A DNA stretch of 55,099 bases, taken from Succinimonas amylolytica DSM 2873. Lineage in GTDB: Bacteria > Pseudomonadota > Gammaproteobacteria > Enterobacterales > Succinivibrionaceae. The notes under the pieces were generated by a model. That model saw only the letters and a program-made list of their open reading frames with translations. It had not been told where the DNA came from and did not search any database. This document shows, in pieces, positions 8,140 to 17,647 of this stretch; within the stretch, counting starts at the first letter, position 1, and every line of letters begins with the position of its first letter. Position numbers and translations under genes: made by a program. The stretch covers positions 941,558-996,656 of the forward strand of contig NZ_KB899636.1 in the NCBI RefSeq assembly GCF_000378405.1, written 5' to 3'.

Positions 8140-9365
8140 AGTATGACAGACGGATTCTCTTCCTGTGTATAAATGCGGCGATATTCTCGGTGATGCTCTG
8201 GTTTATCATTGATGGCTACAGCTCCTCCATGGGCCATGGCGACGGCTATCGGGAAAGCTATTATTCCGACAGCGGTACCGAAAAGGTTTTGCTGATTCAG
8301 AAAGGGCTGTCGCAGATTGACAAAAAGAATTATCTGCATCTCAAGGGCTTTGTGGAATCAGCGCGAAATTTTCCGGCTCTTGAACTTGCCGTAGTGGAGA
8401 ATGCTCAGCCAGACAATATTGTCAGAATTGTCAGTGAATATGTGTCCAAAGGCTTTCATCATATCTTTATTCACGGCTTCATTTATGATGTGGAGCTGGG
8501 GAATCTTTTTCGGGCCTATCCTGCGGTAACCTTCTTCATGTATGACGGAGATTCCCGGGAAAACAATGTTATAAACTACATTCCCCGCACCTACGAAATC
8601 AAGTATCTGCAAGGGCTTTTAGCAGGACGAATGACCAGAACCGGACACGTGGGTTACATTTCTGAAATTCATCATAACAACAAGGATCGTTCGGTAAACG
8701 CCTTTGCTCTAGGAGTTCAAAGAGTTAATCCCTTTGCCAAGGTTCATCTGGTATGGATAAAGGAAGATCATGCTTTGGGATCCAAGGCCGCTGAAATTCT
8801 GATAAAGGAAAACGGTGTTGATATTCTTAACGGTTCCCTGGACAACTGCCAGTGGTGCGAGATTGCCGAGAACGAGGGTATTATGTACTTTGGAGAATTC
8901 GGGGACAAGTCCAGCGCTATTCGCAATCTCCGGTTGGCGACATTCAATTACAATATGGGTGTGGTGTATTCTTTCTTCTTTTCTGCTATAAACAACGGCG
9001 AGAGAAAAATCTGGCATAATTACTGGTTTGATTACCGCCAGAAGGTGGTGGAATTTACGCAGCTTAACAGTAACGCGCCGGCAGAAAGCAAGATTGAAAT
9101 CCGCAATGAAGTTGCTCATATGAAGGAAGGAGTTAACAGGATTTTTTACGGGCCGGTTTATTCAAACCGCATGCGTCTTATCATTCCGGCTGACAGTTCG
9201 ATTTCCGACAGGTATCTCGAAGATATGCCCTTGTGGCTGAATCAGAATATTATTGAGACCGGAGTGCTGGAAGGGGAGGCTCCGGATTCGGAGCATGTTA
9301 TAGAATATGATTACGATACCGCTATCAGACAGGTGCGGGAAATCGGAGAGCTTTACTATCAGTGA
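8136..9365 (+). CDS. Membrane-anchored BMP/PnrA-family binding protein 2
   Basis: A 409-residue divergent paralogue of the preceding protein, joined to it by an ATGA overlap. It has an N-terminal helix at about residues 7-25 followed by a BMP-type domain: VGYISEIHHNNKDRSVNAFALGVQRVNP aligns with the central segment, split here as VGYISEIHHN and DRSVNAFALG, and FYGPVYS matches the C-terminal signature. The family DxSF ligand position is replaced by IDKKNY near residue 54, so its ligand specificity may differ or binding may be lost. It is about 25 residues longer than its neighbour at the C-terminus, with an acidic tail. It is the last gene of the three-gene operon; tktA follows after 158 bases with its own promoter. 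Confidence 0.8.
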   Translation: MKYDRRILFLCINAAIFSVMLWFIIDGYSSSMGHGDGYRESYYSDSGTEKVLLIQKGLSQIDKKNYLHLKGFVESARNFPALELAVVENAQPDNIVRIVSEYVSKGFHHIFIHGFIYDVELGNLFRAYPAVTFFMYDGDSRENNVINYIPRTYEIKYLQGLLAGRMTRTGHVGYISEIHHNNKDRSVNAFALGVQRVNPFAKVHLVWIKEDHALGSKAAEILIKENGVDILNGSLDNCQWCEIAENEGIMYFGEFGDKSSAIRNLRLATFNYNMGVVYSFFFSAINNGERKIWHNYWFDYRQKVVEFTQLNSNAPAESKIEIRNEVAHMKEGVNRIFYGPVYSNRMRLIIPADSSISDRYLEDMPLWLNQNIIETGVLEGEAPDSEHVIEYDYDTAIRQVREIGELYYQ

Positions 9366-9439
9366 CATGGATTATTTTAGGATTAGACAGCCATTTAAAC
9401 CGTGCTTGAATCAGGATTTTAAATCAGGCGCTTAAATCA

Positions 9440-9448
9440 TGCTACAAT
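9440..9448 (+). promoter_or_regulatory. Extended -10 promoter for tktA
   Basis: TGCTACAAT at 9440-9448 forms an extended -10 element; no good -35 is present. It lies 75 bases upstream of the tktA start. Confidence 0.5.
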
Positions 9449-9523
9449 AGCGGGCATTGTTTCGGGACTTTTTCGGCAGGCCTTAAGGATGCTGCTTTTT
9501 TTATTTTTCAGGAGTTAACAGAG

Positions 9524-11515
9524 ATGGCTACAAAGAAAGATATGGCCAATGCGATTCGCGCTCTCAGTATGGATGCAATTCAGAAGGCAAATTCCGGTCA
9601 CCCAGGTGCTCCCATGGGTATGGCTGACATTGCGGAAGTGCTGTGGCATGATTTCCTCAATCACAATCCGGCCAATCCGAAGTGGTTTAACAGGGATCGC
9701 TTTGTGCTTTCCAATGGCCACGGATCCATGCTCCTGTATTCTCTTCTGCACCTTTCCGGGTACGATCTGTCTCTTGAGGATCTTAAGAATTTCAGACAGC
9801 TGAAATCACGTACTCCGGGGCATCCCGAATATGGCTATACTGATGGTGTTGAAACCACTACCGGTCCTCTGGGGCAGGGTATTACCAATGCTGTAGGTAT
9901 GGCTTTGGCAGAAAAGGTTCTGGGGGCTCAGTTCAATCGTCCTGGCTATGAGGTAGTGAATCATTACACTTATGTGTTTATGGGGGATGGCTGCCTAATG
10001 GAAGGTGTTTCCCATGAGGCCTGTTCTCTTGCCGGCACACTGAAGCTCGGTAAGCTTATAGCGTTCTGGGATGACAACGGCATTTCTATTGACGGCAAGA
10101 CTTCCGGTTGGTTTGCCGAGGACACTGCTTTGCGCTTCCAGGCCTACGGCTGGCACGTCCAGAAGGTTGACGGACACAATCCCGAGGCGGTTGCTGAGGC
10201 TGTCAGACAGGCGCAGAATGAAAAAGACAGACCTAGTATTATCTGCTGCAAGACTGTAATCGGGTTCGGTTCCCCGAACAAGGAAGGAACTCAGAAGTGT
10301 CACGGTTCTCCCCTGGGGGATGAGGAGATCCTGCTGGCAAAGCAGAAGCTGGGCTGGAACTATGGTCCCTTTGAAATCCCCGAGGATATCTATGCTGCCT
10401 GGAATGCCAGAGAATCCGGAGCTGCAAAGGAAAAAGCCTGGAATGACCTTTTTGCAGGATACAAAAAAGAATACCCGGAGCTGGCTTTAGAACTTGAAAG
10501 GCGCCTGGCTCGCCGGCTGCCAGCCGACTGGGCTGAAAAGTCTGCCGCCTATATAAGAGATTTGCAGGCGAACCCGGCAAAAGTGGCCACCAGAAAGGCC
10601 AGTCAGAATACCCTGAACGCCTTCGGGCCGTTGCTTCCAGAATTCTTGGGAGGCTCTGCAGATCTGGCCCCCAGTAATCTCACCATGTTTGATGGTTCTG
10701 TGTCCATCACTCCTGACAATGCCTCCGGGAACTACGTGCATTACGGGGTGCGTGAGTTTGGTATGAGCGCCATTATGAACGGTGTTTGGCTTCACGGCGG
10801 TTTTATTCCGTATGGCGCTACCTTCCTGATTTTTATGGAATATGCCAAGAATGCTGTCCGGATGAGTGCTCTTATGAAGCTGCCGGTAATTTATGTATTT
10901 ACCCATGATTCCATTGGCCTTGGCGAGGATGGTCCTACCCATCAGCCGGTAGAGCAGATTTCCTCTCTGAGACTGACTCCGAACATCAATACCTGGCGGC
11001 CGTGTGATCAGGTCGAGTCCGCTGTCTGCTGGAAACTGGCCGTGGAATCTCAGGATCGTCCCAGTGCTCTTATTTTCTCAAGACAGGGACTGCCGCAGAT
11101 GGAGCGTACTCCTGAGCAACTGGAAAATATAGCCAGAGGCGGCTATGTGCTTCGTGCCGGCTCTGCTGAACCGGATCTGATTATTATCGCCACAGGCTCT
11201 GAAGTGGAACTGGCCATGAAGGCCGCCGATGTAATTGAACAGGATGGCAGATCAGTTCGGGTAGTTTCCATGCCTTGCACCGAAATTTTTGATGCCCAGA
11301 GTGCAGAGTACCGCGAAAGCGTTCTTCCGGCGTCCTGTCGCAGAAGACTGGCAATTGAGGCCGGAGTTTCTTCATTCTGGTATCGTTATGTGGGGCTTGA
11401 TGGCAGAGTTCTTGGAATGGATACCTATGGGGAATCTGCTCCGGCAGACAAGCTTTTCAAGTATTTCGGATTTACCGTGGAGAATGCTGTTTCTCTGGCT
11501 GACAGCATGTTTTAA
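9524..11515 (+). CDS. tktA: Transketolase
   Basis: Transketolase moves two-carbon ketol units between sugar phosphates in the non-oxidative pentose phosphate pathway, using thiamine diphosphate. The product is 663 residues, equal to E. coli TktA. Visible signatures are SGHPGAPMG near residue 25, GPLGQG near 112, the thiamine diphosphate motif GDGCLMEG near 154, and the pyrimidine-domain stretch [15 protein letters not shown] near 465. A CAGGAG ribosome site precedes the ATG. A strong terminator follows at 11613, so it is separable from pgk although the two are adjacent. The clustering of tktA, pgk and fbaA places sugar-phosphate interconversion and lower glycolysis together. Confidence 0.97.
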   Translation: MATKKDMANAIRALSMDAIQKANSGHPGAPMGMADIAEVLWHDFLNHNPANPKWFNRDRFVLSNGHGSMLLYSLLHLSGYDLSLEDLKNFRQLKSRTPGHPEYGYTDGVETTTGPLGQGITNAVGMALAEKVLGAQFNRPGYEVVNHYTYVFMGDGCLMEGVSHEACSLAGTLKLGKLIAFWDDNGISIDGKTSGWFAEDTALRFQAYGWHVQKVDGHNPEAVAEAVRQAQNEKDRPSIICCKTVIGFGSPNKEGTQKCHGSPLGDEEILLAKQKLGWNYGPFEIPEDIYAAWNARESGAAKEKAWNDLFAGYKKEYPELALELERRLARRLPADWAEKSAAYIRDLQANPAKVATRKASQNTLNAFGPLLPEFLGGSADLAPSNLTMFDGSVSITPDNASGNYVHYGVREFGMSAIMNGVWLHGGFIPYGATFLIFMEYAKNAVRMSALMKLPVIYVFTHDSIGLGEDGPTHQPVEQISSLRLTPNINTWRPCDQVESAVCWKLAVESQDRPSALIFSRQGLPQMERTPEQLENIARGGYVLRAGSAEPDLIIIATGSEVELAMKAADVIEQDGRSVRVVSMPCTEIFDAQSAEYRESVLPASCRRRLAIEAGVSSFWYRYVGLDGRVLGMDTYGESAPADKLFKYFGFTVENAVSLADSMF

Positions 11516-11612
11516 TAAGGCTGTTTTTCCGTATTTTTGCTGCCGATATACAGACTGGCAGCATTGTGAAGATTGTGCCGGTGTTCATCCGGAAATGTGA
11601 ATTCTGTGCAGA

Positions 11613-11644
11613 AAGGGGATTGGGATAATCCCCTTTTTTTTTTT
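11613..11644 (+). terminator. Rho-independent terminator after tktA
   Basis: AAGGGGATT at 11613-11621 pairs perfectly with AATCCCCTT at 11627-11635 around a 5-base loop, followed by an uninterrupted T-run to 11644. Confidence 0.9.
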
Positions 11645-11723
11645 GGAAAATTCTGAAAATTTCTGTAATTCCCTTTTGTTGTCAAAACTCTTTTCGGGGT
11701 AATGGATAATTTCTTTGTGAGTA

Positions 11724-11752
11724 AAGACATGGCGGGCAAAATAGGGTAGAAT
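11724..11752 (+). promoter_or_regulatory. Promoter for pgk
   Basis: AAGACA at 11724-11729 and TAGAAT at 11747-11752 are separated by 17 bases, about 90 bases upstream of the pgk ATG. It follows the tktA terminator, which fits independent transcription. Confidence 0.6.
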
Positions 11753-11840
11753 AAACTCAGTCTGAATAAACCTGTGCCTGCGGAGTGTTCGCTTCTCGGG
11801 TGCGGTTTGGTTTTTATTTTATTCCGTTGAGGATCATACA

Positions 11841-13013
11841 ATGTCTATTATCAAGATGGCTGATTTGGATCTGGCTGGAAAGCGGGTTCTTATTCGTGCA
11901 GATTTGAATGTACCTTTAAAGGATGGCAAGGTTGCTTCTGACAAGCGTATTACCGCTACGCTGCCGACCATCAAGCTCGCTCTCGAGAAGGGCGCTAAAG
12001 TCATGGTTACCTCCCATCTGGGCCGTCCTACCGAAGGCGAGTACAATGAGGAATTCTCCCTGAAGCCGGTAGTTGAGTACATGAAGGGACTCCTTGATGT
12101 TCCTGTGCGTCTGGTAAAGGACTATCTTGATACTCCTGTTGAAGTAAATCAGAACGAAGTTGTTGTTCTTGAAAACTGTCGTTTTAACAAGGGCGAAAAG
12201 AAGAATGACGAAGCTCTTGCCAAGAAGTATGCCGCTCTTTGTGATGTGTTTGTAATGGATGCCTTTGGTACCGCTCACCGTGCTCAGGGCACCACCTATG
12301 GAGCAGCTCAGTTTGCTCCTGTTGCTTGTGCCGGCCCGCTTCTGGCTGCTGAGCTTGAGGCTCTTGGCAAGGCTATGGACAATCCTGCTCATCCGATGGT
12401 TGCTATTGTTGGCGGTTCCAAGGTTTCCACCAAGCTGACTGTGCTGCACTCTCTTTCCAAGATTGCTGACCTCCTCATTGTTGGCGGCGGCATTGCTAAT
12501 ACCTTCATTGCTGCTCAGGGCAACAAGGTAGGCAAGTCTCTCTATGAGAACGATCTTGTTGACGAGGCTACACAGATCGCCAAGGAGACCAAGATTCCCG
12601 AGGTAGTTGATGTGGTTGTTGGTAAGGAATTCAGTGAAAGTGCCGCTGCCGAAACCAAGGATGTTAAGGATGTTCTCGATGATGATATGATTTTTGACCT
12701 GGGCCCGAAGACCATGGCTGAAATCTGCAACACAATCAAGAATGCTAAGACAATTCTCTGGAATGGCCCGGTAGGCGTATTTGAATTCGATCAGTTCGGC
12801 GAAGGCACCAAGGCTATGGCTGAAGCTATAGCCGAAAGTGAAGGCTTCTCCGTTGCCGGTGGCGGCGATACCATCAACGCTATTCAGAAGTATGGTGTTA
12901 CTGACAAGATTTCCTACATTTCTACTGGCGGCGGCGCCTTCCTCGAGTTTGTTGAGGGCAAGAAGCTTCCTGCTGTGGAGATTCTTGAAAAGCGTGCAGC
13001 CGAAAAGGCCTGA
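11841..13013 (+). CDS. pgk: Phosphoglycerate kinase
   Basis: Pgk transfers phosphate from 1,3-bisphosphoglycerate to ADP, a substrate-level ATP-forming step of glycolysis. The 390-residue product (387 in E. coli) has the N-domain motifs RADLNVPL and SHLGRP, the hinge region, and the C-domain nucleotide motifs [24 protein letters not shown] and [15 protein letters not shown] precedes the ATG at 11841. A hairpin with a short T-rich tail separates it from fbaA 81 bases downstream, which suggests read-through with partial attenuation into fbaA. Codon use is strongly biased, as expected for a highly expressed glycolytic gene. Confidence 0.97.
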   Translation: MSIIKMADLDLAGKRVLIRADLNVPLKDGKVASDKRITATLPTIKLALEKGAKVMVTSHLGRPTEGEYNEEFSLKPVVEYMKGLLDVPVRLVKDYLDTPVEVNQNEVVVLENCRFNKGEKKNDEALAKKYAALCDVFVMDAFGTAHRAQGTTYGAAQFAPVACAGPLLAAELEALGKAMDNPAHPMVAIVGGSKVSTKLTVLHSLSKIADLLIVGGGIANTFIAAQGNKVGKSLYENDLVDEATQIAKETKIPEVVDVVVGKEFSESAAAETKDVKDVLDDDMIFDLGPKTMAEICNTIKNAKTILWNGPVGVFEFDQFGEGTKAMAEAIAESEGFSVAGGGDTINAIQKYGVTDKISYISTGGGAFLEFVEGKKLPAVEILEKRAAEKA

Positions 13014-13031
13014 TTTTGTAGTGCAGTTCCA

Positions 13032-13058
13032 CGGGAGGATTTATCCTCCCGCTTCGTT
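13032..13058 (+). terminator. Hairpin between pgk and fbaA
   Basis: CGGGAGGA at 13032-13039 pairs with TCCTCCCG at 13044-13051, loop TTTA, followed by CTTCGTTTTTG. The broken T-tract suggests partial termination rather than a full stop before fbaA. Confidence 0.65.
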
Positions 13059-13094
13059 TTTGTTTAATATTTCATTTTTTGGGAAATTGTCGAA

Positions 13095-14177
13095 ATGACT
13101 AAGATTTTAGATGTTGTTAAGCCTGGTGTAGTTGCCGGAAAAGATTTGAACAAGGTTTTCGAGGTTGCCAGAGAGAACGGTTTTGCTATTCCTGCTGTTA
13201 ACTGTGTTGGTACTGATTCCATCAATGCTGTTATCGAAGCAGCTCGTACTGCCAAGGCTCCGGTGATCGTTCAGATCTCTAACGGCGGTGCTCAGTTTAT
13301 TGCCGGTAAGGGTCTTAAGCTGGAAGGCCAGCAGGCTCAGGTTCTCGGCTCTATTTCTGCTGCTCTTCATGCCCGTAATGTTGCCGAGTATTACGGTGTA
13401 CCGGTAATCATGCATACTGACCATTGTGCCAAGAAGCTTCTTCCCTGGATTGACGGCCTCCTGGATGCAGGTGAGAAGTACTATGCCGAGCACGGTGTAC
13501 CGCTGTTCTCCTCTCACATGATCGACCTTTCCGAGGAGTCTCTCAAGGATAATGTTGATTTGTGCTGCAAGTATCTGGAGCGTATGGCCAAGATTGATAT
13601 GACTCTCGAACTTGAGCTTGGCTGCACCGGCGGTGAAGAAGATGGCGTTGACAACTCCGGAAAGGACGAGTCTGCTCTCTACACCCAGCCTCAGGACGTT
13701 TACTACGCTTACGAGCGTCTGAGCAAGATCAGCCCTAATTTCACCATTGCCGCTTCCTTCGGCAATGTTCACGGTGTATACCAGGCCGGAAATGTTAAGC
13801 TGAAGCCCACCATTCTCCGTGATTCCCAGGCCTATGTTGCTGAGAAACTGGGCCTTCCTGCGGGCTCCAAGCCTTTAAGCTTTGTATTCCACGGCGGTTC
13901 TGGCTCTGCGGCTCAGGATATCCGTGATGCTGTAAGCTATGGTGTAGTTAAGATGAACATCGATACCGATACGCAGTGGGCTACCTGGAACGGCGTTCTT
14001 CAGTACTACAAGGATAAGGAAGCTTACCTCCAGGGACAGCTCGGCAATCCTGAAGGTGAACATGCTCCTAACAAGAAGTACTATGATCCTCGCGTATGGC
14101 TCAGAAAGGGACAGGAAAGCATGATTGCCCGTCTCCAGGAAGCCTTCGAAGAGCTGGGGTCTAAGAACTCTCTCTAA
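13095..14177 (+). CDS. fbaA: Class II fructose-bisphosphate aldolase
   Basis: This zinc-dependent enzyme cleaves fructose 1,6-bisphosphate to dihydroxyacetone phosphate and glyceraldehyde 3-phosphate, or condenses them in gluconeogenesis. At 360 residues it matches E. coli FbaA (359). Metal and active-site motifs are HTDHCAKKLLPW near residue 107, ELGCTGGEEDG near 174, FGNVHGVY near 224 and FHGGSGS near 264. The gene lies directly after pgk and before a strong terminator; no separate promoter was recognised in the 81-base gap. Codon bias is the same strong pattern as in pgk. Confidence 0.97.
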   Translation: MTKILDVVKPGVVAGKDLNKVFEVARENGFAIPAVNCVGTDSINAVIEAARTAKAPVIVQISNGGAQFIAGKGLKLEGQQAQVLGSISAALHARNVAEYYGVPVIMHTDHCAKKLLPWIDGLLDAGEKYYAEHGVPLFSSHMIDLSEESLKDNVDLCCKYLERMAKIDMTLELELGCTGGEEDGVDNSGKDESALYTQPQDVYYAYERLSKISPNFTIAASFGNVHGVYQAGNVKLKPTILRDSQAYVAEKLGLPAGSKPLSFVFHGGSGSAAQDIRDAVSYGVVKMNIDTDTQWATWNGVLQYYKDKEAYLQGQLGNPEGEHAPNKKYYDPRVWLRKGQESMIARLQEAFEELGSKNSL

Positions 14178-14234
14178 TTTTGAAGCCGGTCCGGAGTTTT
14201 ATTCAGGGGCCTTGCTGAGAAAGTAATAACGGAC

Positions 14235-14260
14235 AAGGAAGCAGCGATGCTTCCTTTTTT
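14235..14260 (+). terminator. Rho-independent terminator after fbaA
   Basis: AAGGAAGCA at 14235-14243 pairs with TGCTTCCTT at 14248-14256 around GCGA, with the T-run continuing to 14260. Confidence 0.85.
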
Positions 14261-14331
14261 CGTGCTCTTGATATTGATACATAAATTTTTTTTGGCAAAA
14301 ATTTATGTAAACCCATGTCTCGAACAATCAG

Positions 14332-14568
14332 CTAATCCTTGCTACACCTGTTTTGTAAAAAGATAAGTTTTTTCCCGAATGGATTGTCTGCGAGTTTGCG
14401 GCTAGTTTCTGAGGAAAAAATAGCCTCCATTTTCTGTCGAACCTGATCATCAGCCAGCTGAAGGTTGGTGTAATTATTTGATTTCTGCTCCGAAATCCTG
14501 GCAAGAGATTCTTGCTTAACGTCCTTGCCGGTGTATCTATCTGGTTTTCCTGGATGGTGAATGAACTG
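14332..14568 (-). pseudogene. Decayed coding remnant in fbaA-sulfatase gap
   Basis: Read on the minus strand, this stretch is an open frame of 78 sense codons ending in TAG, with protein-like composition (for example RYTGKDVKQESLARISEQ and NPFGKKLIF) but no early start codon. Upstream in the same frame two stops (TAA and TGA) lie between 14569 and 14580, and beyond them the frame is open again up to about 14790. This looks like the 3' end of a gene that has lost its start and gained stops. I do not recognise the family. The plus strand shows no comparable frame. It could be chance, but it is the only long open frame in this gap. Confidence 0.35.
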
Positions 14569-14825
14569 TTACATTGATCATTGGTAATTCCTTATGGTTT
14601 TGATCGTTTGCTCCGTGGTATTTTTCGTTGTTTTGCCCTTTAAAGAGATTCCAGTATTGGGCCTGAGCAATGTGTACCGTGCGTGTTTAGCAGTGTTAGT
14701 TGTTAGAGTGCTGCTGAGCGATTTCATCTCGGAGCGGGGATTGAAAGGAATGTTTGCGGAGACTGAGTAGCAGTAGCGGTGTTTTGATTTTTATTTTTTG
14801 TGACTCACATATCAGAAACCTTTCG

Positions 14826-14853
14826 TTGTAAGCCGTGGCAAATATTGTATGAT
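14826..14853 (+). promoter_or_regulatory. Possible promoter of sulfatase gene
   Basis: TTGTAA at 14826-14831 and TATGAT at 14848-14853 are 16 bases apart, about 50 bases before the proposed start of the sulfatase gene. Confidence 0.4.
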
Positions 14854-14902
14854 GTTAGGTGTTGACATATACTCATTCAATTTGATGAAGAGGTAGGTTC
14901 CC

Positions 14903-17203
14903 TTGGGTCTTTTTGGTTTTTGCGACCACAGCAAAATCAGTTATCGCAAGTTTATGCGTTTTCTGGTGGTCAGGTTTTTTCTCGGATTCTTGATTGGTCT
15001 TCTGGTATTGTGGGCAGGTCGCTTTTTTCTCATAAGAGATTTTATGGGAACCGGATTTAATGTTCTGTCTGCTTCTGAAAAGTTTGCCTTTTTCCGGGTG
15101 GGGCTTCTTTTTGATCTGAAGGCCATTGCCTTTGTTTATCTTCCGGCAGCGGTGCTGGCTCTCTTCTGCTTCAGAAGGACTGCTGCTGATCTTTATCAGA
15201 AATTTTTTTGGGTGTTTGACCTTCTGGGGCAGGGCTGTCTGGCCGCGCTGACGATGGTGAACTATTTCTATTTCAAAACCTATGACCGTCCCATTGATGC
15301 CTTTATCTTTTCTTTTGGCAATGAATCTCCCATAGCCGTGATAAATACTCTTGTTGAGGATTATCCGGTGTATTTGGGGATTAGCGGTTTTGTGGCCTTT
15401 CTGTTGATAAGCGCTCTTATTATCCGTTGGCTTCATCCCTGGATGTACATGAAATTAAGGAATACCATCGGACATGTCAGAATGGGGGTGCCGCTTCTTG
15501 CGACAGGAACTTTATTGTGCGCCTTCATTTTCATTTTCTTTCTCCGGGGATCCCTGGGAACCCTGCCGCTGCGCATGGAACATACGGCTGTATCCCGGAG
15601 TGCTCTTGTCAATATGGGAGTGAGCAACGGTCCGATAAATCTGTACTGGGCCTGGAAATGGTATATGAAGCAGGATGACATTCCCAGAGTGCATTATGAG
15701 GATTTGGCACAGGATTTCAGACAAGTAGGAATAGCGGAGATTAATACACTTGATCCTTTTGCAAACTTTAAGGTAACTCTTCCTCGTGATGAATATATTG
15801 CTGGTAATCCTCCGGATGTGGTACTGGCTATTATGGAGAGCTGGGGCCGACATATAATGATCACCAGCACCGGGAATTGGAATCCCTTAGGTGAGTTGGC
15901 CACTCATGTTAAGGGGGAGTCCGGAGATTATTTCTGGCTGAATTTCCTGTCAGGTGGAAACGGTACTATGGACAGCATATCACGATTGCTTTTCGGGGTG
16001 CCTTCCCAGTCTCTGTCAACTTCATCTTATTCGGGGGATAAGTTCATTACCAGCTTTATTGAGCATTACAAGCAGGCTGGCTACGAAATAGTGTTTGTTA
16101 CCGGAGGCTCCCAGAGCTGGCGCAATATCGGTAATTTCCTTGGAAAACAGGGAGTGGATCGGGTTATTGACGAGGCGAGTCTTCTGGAGGATTACCCGAA
16201 TGCCACATCTGGTACTTGGGGTGTGGATGACAGCTATACTTTTGACAAGGCTTTTAATGTTCTCAGCAAGGATCGGAGCACGGATGCCGCTGGAAAGCCG
16301 CGGCCCGTGTTTATGGTGATTCTGACCGTTACCAATCACCCGCCATACCGCATTCCGGATAATTCCGGCATCCTGCCACCGACTCTGACACCGGATGTGA
16401 GAGGCCGTTTCCCCTATACGAATACCGAGGTAATTTTCGGAACCTATAAATATTCCCTTAACGAGCTGGGTAAGTTCATTACCAGAATCAAAGATGATGA
16501 AGAACTCGGGGCCCGTACCATTATTGCTGCCACCGGAGACCACAATCTCAGGGGAATTGGCTATAGCCGGCATCCTGTGGAATCAGTGCTGGGCTACATG
16601 GTTCCCTTCTATCTCCATATCCCTGATGACTATAAGCTTTCTCGGGATATCTATGTTCCGGAGAGATGGGGTTCTCACAAGGATATTATGCCAACTTTAA
16701 TGGCGCATTCACTGGCTGGAAGGAATGTCTACACGCTGGGATGCGATATGCTTCAGAACAGCAAGAACTGCAAATTCAGCTTTGCCTTTAACCGGGACAT
16801 GGCGGTGCCTGCTTCCGGCAAGTATGCCTGTGTTCTCAGCGGCAATACCGGATACAGTTTTGCATCCATCGGTCTTATGGATCACTATATAGCGGTGTCT
16901 AACGATGTGAACACCCATCGCTGTGACAGGCTGCATGCCTATCGGAAGCTTCAGGAGGATTTGTTTTTCTTTCAGGTGCAGAACCAGGAGGAAACCGAGA
17001 AATGGCTGAATGATCTTAATCGGGTCTATAAGCCTGGAAAAAACTTGCAGTATTCCCAGGGAACCGCTATGAATCCGTCGCGGCCTATGAGCGAGGAGAC
17101 CGCAACGGATTCCGGAATTCCCGAAGATAGTGCGCCAGCTTCCGGATCTACCGAAAAAGATGTTCCTGAGGAAGATGGTCAGGGGGCTGACCTCCTTTTT
17201 TGA
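14903..17203 (+). CDS. LTA-synthase-type membrane sulfatase (phosphoglycerol transferase family)
   Basis: A 766-residue inner-membrane protein with about five N-terminal helices (to roughly residue 235) and a large extracytoplasmic alkaline-phosphatase/sulfatase-fold domain. Motifs fit the LtaS/MdoB group: VVLAIMESWGRH with the first metal ligand, the nucleophile threonine in GGNGTMDS, VDDSYTFDKAF, TGDHN and GSHKDIMPTL. Family members transfer phosphoglycerol or phosphoethanolamine from phospholipids to envelope glycans; which acceptor is used here is unknown. The proposed start is a TTG at 14903 behind AAGAGG; the ATG at 14954 is an alternative with a poorer ribosome site and would still keep all helices. 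The C-terminal 60 residues are acidic and Ser/Glu-rich, probably disordered. Confidence 0.85.
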   Translation: MGLFGFCDHSKISYRKFMRFLVVRFFLGFLIGLLVLWAGRFFLIRDFMGTGFNVLSASEKFAFFRVGLLFDLKAIAFVYLPAAVLALFCFRRTAADLYQKFFWVFDLLGQGCLAALTMVNYFYFKTYDRPIDAFIFSFGNESPIAVINTLVEDYPVYLGISGFVAFLLISALIIRWLHPWMYMKLRNTIGHVRMGVPLLATGTLLCAFIFIFFLRGSLGTLPLRMEHTAVSRSALVNMGVSNGPINLYWAWKWYMKQDDIPRVHYEDLAQDFRQVGIAEINTLDPFANFKVTLPRDEYIAGNPPDVVLAIMESWGRHIMITSTGNWNPLGELATHVKGESGDYFWLNFLSGGNGTMDSISRLLFGVPSQSLSTSSYSGDKFITSFIEHYKQAGYEIVFVTGGSQSWRNIGNFLGKQGVDRVIDEASLLEDYPNATSGTWGVDDSYTFDKAFNVLSKDRSTDAAGKPRPVFMVILTVTNHPPYRIPDNSGILPPTLTPDVRGRFPYTNTEVIFGTYKYSLNELGKFITRIKDDEELGARTIIAATGDHNLRGIGYSRHPVESVLGYMVPFYLHIPDDYKLSRDIYVPERWGSHKDIMPTLMAHSLAGRNVYTLGCDMLQNSKNCKFSFAFNRDMAVPASGKYACVLSGNTGYSFASIGLMDHYIAVSNDVNTHRCDRLHAYRKLQEDLFFFQVQNQEETEKWLNDLNRVYKPGKNLQYSQGTAMNPSRPMSEETATDSGIPEDSAPASGSTEKDVPEEDGQGADLLF

Positions 17204-17647
17204 GTCAGGTGTGTTTGAAGAGATCTCTGTCCGGTTTATTGATATGGAATACCGGATGGAGAGTTTTGAAATGCTATGTTTTTCGAATTAAAGTGGTGAA
17301 TTGTTTATACGCCCTGTTTTATGGATGAAATGCCAAGCTTCGAATGTTATCTGGCTTTAAAATGTTTGTCTTGCTGACATTGTAAAAAAATAAAACTGAA
17401 CTTTGCAGGTAAAGTTGAATTTGGAGGATTGAATCTGATATTTTAATTAATGATTTTACGATGTTTTATTTTGTGATGGGAATGTTTATAGGAATAATAT
17501 TATTTTTAAAAACTATTTATTACGTTGATTCGGCAATTATTATTCGGAATTTTATTTTCCTAATCTCCAGTGAAGCCGACAATATAAAGCCGGATTGTTT
17601 GCTCCGGCTCTTATCTGATTTTTCCGCTGGCTAAAAACTGCTATCCG
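17204..17647. other. AT-rich intergenic region between sulfatase gene and gltA
   Basis: The 444 bases between the two converging genes are AT-rich. A 57-codon frame at 17461-17634 is hydrophobic but lacks a ribosome binding site, and I do not call it. AGCCGGA at 17588-17594 pairs with TCCGGCT at 17603-17609 and may help terminate transcription from either side, though no clean U-tract follows on either strand. Confidence 0.35.

Noticed and set aside
17461-17634. 57-codon hydrophobic frame (MFYFVMGMFIGIILF...) after the sulfatase gene
   Set aside because: The region is very AT-rich, no ribosome binding site precedes it, and such hydrophobic frames arise easily by chance.
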